From: Penaeus vannamei
Lineage: Eukaryota > Arthropoda > Malacostraca > Decapoda > Penaeidae
Assembly (NCBI RefSeq): GCF_042767895.1
Contig: NC_091550.1
Coordinates: 28,886,606-28,896,605, forward strand
Reading direction: 5' to 3'
Length of the DNA: 10,000 nucleotides
Shown piece by piece: positions 8,439-10,000 of this stretch; the stretch's first letter is position 1, and each line of letters starts with the position of its first letter. A program made the position numbers and the translations under genes. The notes beneath the pieces are model-generated. The model did not search any database. It was not told the origin of the DNA and saw only the letters and a list, made by a program, of their open reading frames with translations.

Positions 8439-8915
8439 CTATATGATTAAAAAGTTACTAAAATATCACTGTAAAATAATTTCGTGGATCTCCACAGAAA
8501 AAAAAAAAAGATTTCATACTTGGATTTACATCGGCGAGCGCTTCCTCTTTTGCAGCAATGTTCGAGGAATTCAGCATAACGTCTTCGGCGCCTTGGGTAT
8601 TAACGGCAAGCGAGGAGAGCTCTTTCATACTCGTGCTAATTTACATGATTACTCGGCAAAAATCAGAGCGCAGAAATGTGTGCAGTTCTTTAAAGAGGAT
8701 GATAATGGCGGCGCTTTGTTTAATGCGACGCCGCAAAAGGATCCGTCGCGCCTGGCATTTTAACAAGCTGGGCTGCGTTCGCTTCCCCCTGCGCCGCCCA
8801 CCTCGACGCCGCCGCCCGCAGGTCCCTCGGCCGTGGAAGCCGCACCTCTTGCCCTCTCCGTCTGCCGAGAGAAGCCTGGTCCTCCAGTGTGGCCGTTACT
8901 CGCAGGTGATGCTGC
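8255..8915. promoter_or_regulatory. CpG-rich promoter-like region
   Basis: Two CpG-dense blocks (about 8262-8410 and 8690-8915) flank a more AT-rich centre. They contrast sharply with the AT-rich, repeat-laden rest of the window. A minus-strand donor leaves the left block and a plus-strand donor leaves the right block, the arrangement expected of a divergent promoter. No TATA box in a convincing position was found. Confidence 0.35.
8705..8905 (+). CDS. Candidate plus-strand first coding exon, Arg-rich
   Basis: An ATG at 8705 in strong context (A at -3, G at +4) opens a 67-codon frame that reaches CAG/GTGATG, a usable splice donor, at 8905/8906 in phase 0. The start lies in ATAATGGCGGC, which resembles the YY1-type motif found at many start sites and start codons. 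The product begins MAALCLMRRRKRIRRAWHF and continues with RRPPRRRRPQ, strongly basic and possibly nuclear or nucleic-acid binding; no family is recognised. The frame is also open upstream to 8558. High GC and CpG content makes long chance frames likely, so this could equally be an untranslated promoter-proximal exon. Confidence 0.25.
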
Positions 8916-8945
8916 CTTGTCATCGGCTTGATGTTGATTACCAGT

Positions 8946-9055
8946 GACATTGTTACCGTTATCATCGTTATGATTATAAACCTGTTATTTCTTTTGTTAT
9001 TACTATTGCCTTTATGCTAACTGTGGCTAAAGGTATGTGTGCATGTATAAATATA
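8946..9055. repeat. Degenerate trinucleotide-like AT-rich stretch
   Basis: Imperfect repeats of GTTATC, GTTAT and ATTACT type (for example GTTACCGTTATCATCGTTAT near 8954-8973) suggest an old trinucleotide array decayed by substitution. Confidence 0.45.
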
Positions 9056-9376
<321 letters not shown>

Positions 9377-9389
9377 CATGCATAATCAG

Positions 9390-9480
9390 AAGCACTCAGA
9401 AGGCGCACACCTCCTCCAGGTCAATATGGTCACTGATGCAATAAAAATATTCACACTTAAAGAATTACATTAGTCACCTC

Positions 9481-9485
<5 letters not shown>
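9390..9485 (+). repeat. Left arm of imperfect inverted repeat around a microsatellite
   Basis: The core, TGATGCAATAAAAATATTC at about 9434-9452, is found inverted at about 9704-9722. Similarity extends inward (AAAGAATTACAT, CTCTTA) and outward (GGTCA, CAATA, then AAGC-CTCAGA near 9390-9400), with small gaps. Confidence 0.8.
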
Positions 9486-9754
<269 letters not shown>

Positions 9755-9885
9755 GGTTTTGCTTGTTATATTGTTAATGATCATTCGGTTTAGCTATTTT
9801 TTTTATCCGAAGAACCTGAACACCTAGCCTGCAATGTAGGCTTTATTACGGAGCTCGGCATAACACTTCCACCTATTGGCGTTAT
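9755..9885. other. Short unassigned spacer
   Basis: AT-rich start, then mixed composition. GCCTGCAATGTAGGC near 9828-9842 is a small hairpin (GCCT...AGGC), with no further sign of function. Confidence 0.4.
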
Positions 9886-10000
9886 TATCTCCATCAAGGA
9901 GGTTATGTTTTTGGCAGCGTTGGTTAGTTCGCTCACCGCCTGATTGGTTTGCAGGATAACTCAAAAAGTTACGAGCAGATTTTCATGAAACTTTTACCAT
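9886..10000 (+). repeat. Probable dispersed marine-invertebrate repeat, cut by window end
   Basis: The words AAGGAGGTTATGTTTTTGG, then GATAACTCAAAAAGTTACGA, GCAGATTTTCATGAAACTTT occur in an order that I associate with an abundant dispersed repeat of crustaceans and molluscs (gaggttatgtttt ... taactcaaaaagtta ... gattt-atgaaa). This rests on memory of the pattern, not on a search. The element continues past position 10000. Confidence 0.45.

Noticed and set aside
8371..8763. 130-codon plus-strand open frame across the CpG-rich block
   Set aside because: It opens with TTG rather than ATG, has no recognisable domain and crosses an AT-rich centre with a poly-A run. A shorter ATG frame ending at a donor (8705-8905) is a better candidate.

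Overview
This looks like nuclear DNA from an animal, most likely a decapod crustacean such as a penaeid shrimp. That is an inference from genome style, not from a species marker. Roughly 15% or more of the window is near-perfect dinucleotide microsatellite ((CT)n, (CA)n, (TA)n, (GA)n). The rest is AT-rich intergenic sequence, decayed non-LTR retrotransposons and a non-autonomous DNA transposon. I see no bacterial-style gene organisation, no tRNA or rRNA, no CRISPR array and no intact protein gene.

Layout: 1-979 is AT-rich with no gene. 980-1855 and 2772-3050 hold short coding-like patches on the minus strand that I cannot assign. They are split by a ~0.9 kb DNA transposon (1856-2763) with 13-bp terminal inverted repeats, an 8-bp candidate target duplication and a cluster of TTACCA/TGGTAA palindromes. 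3247-4046 is a large compound microsatellite in which the spacer GATTGCCA recurs three times. From 4047 to about 7036 runs a dead plus-strand LINE with reverse transcriptase and RNase H remnants. It is 5'-truncated at the microsatellite, full of frameshifts and stops, and its catalytic YADD box is destroyed. It is split by a ~0.64 kb insertion (about 5185-5828) that carries its own (TA)n tract. A second, antisense LINE remnant of RTE type (7037-7273) abuts its 3' end. 7389-7831 is a long polypyrimidine tract.

8255-8915 is the only GC- and CpG-rich part. It carries a consensus splice donor on the minus strand (8252/8251) and a 67-codon ATG-initiated plus-strand frame ending at another donor (8905/8906). 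It may be a promoter or first-exon region, and is the best candidate for host gene sequence. 9056-9374 and 9481-9664 are (TA)n/(CA)n blocks. The second sits in the loop of a ~90-bp imperfect inverted repeat. The window ends in sequence that resembles a repeat I associate with many marine invertebrates.

The genes do not work together as a system: most of the window is layered repeats (LINE fragments, an insertion inside one of them, a DNA transposon inside older sequence, and microsatellite expansions).
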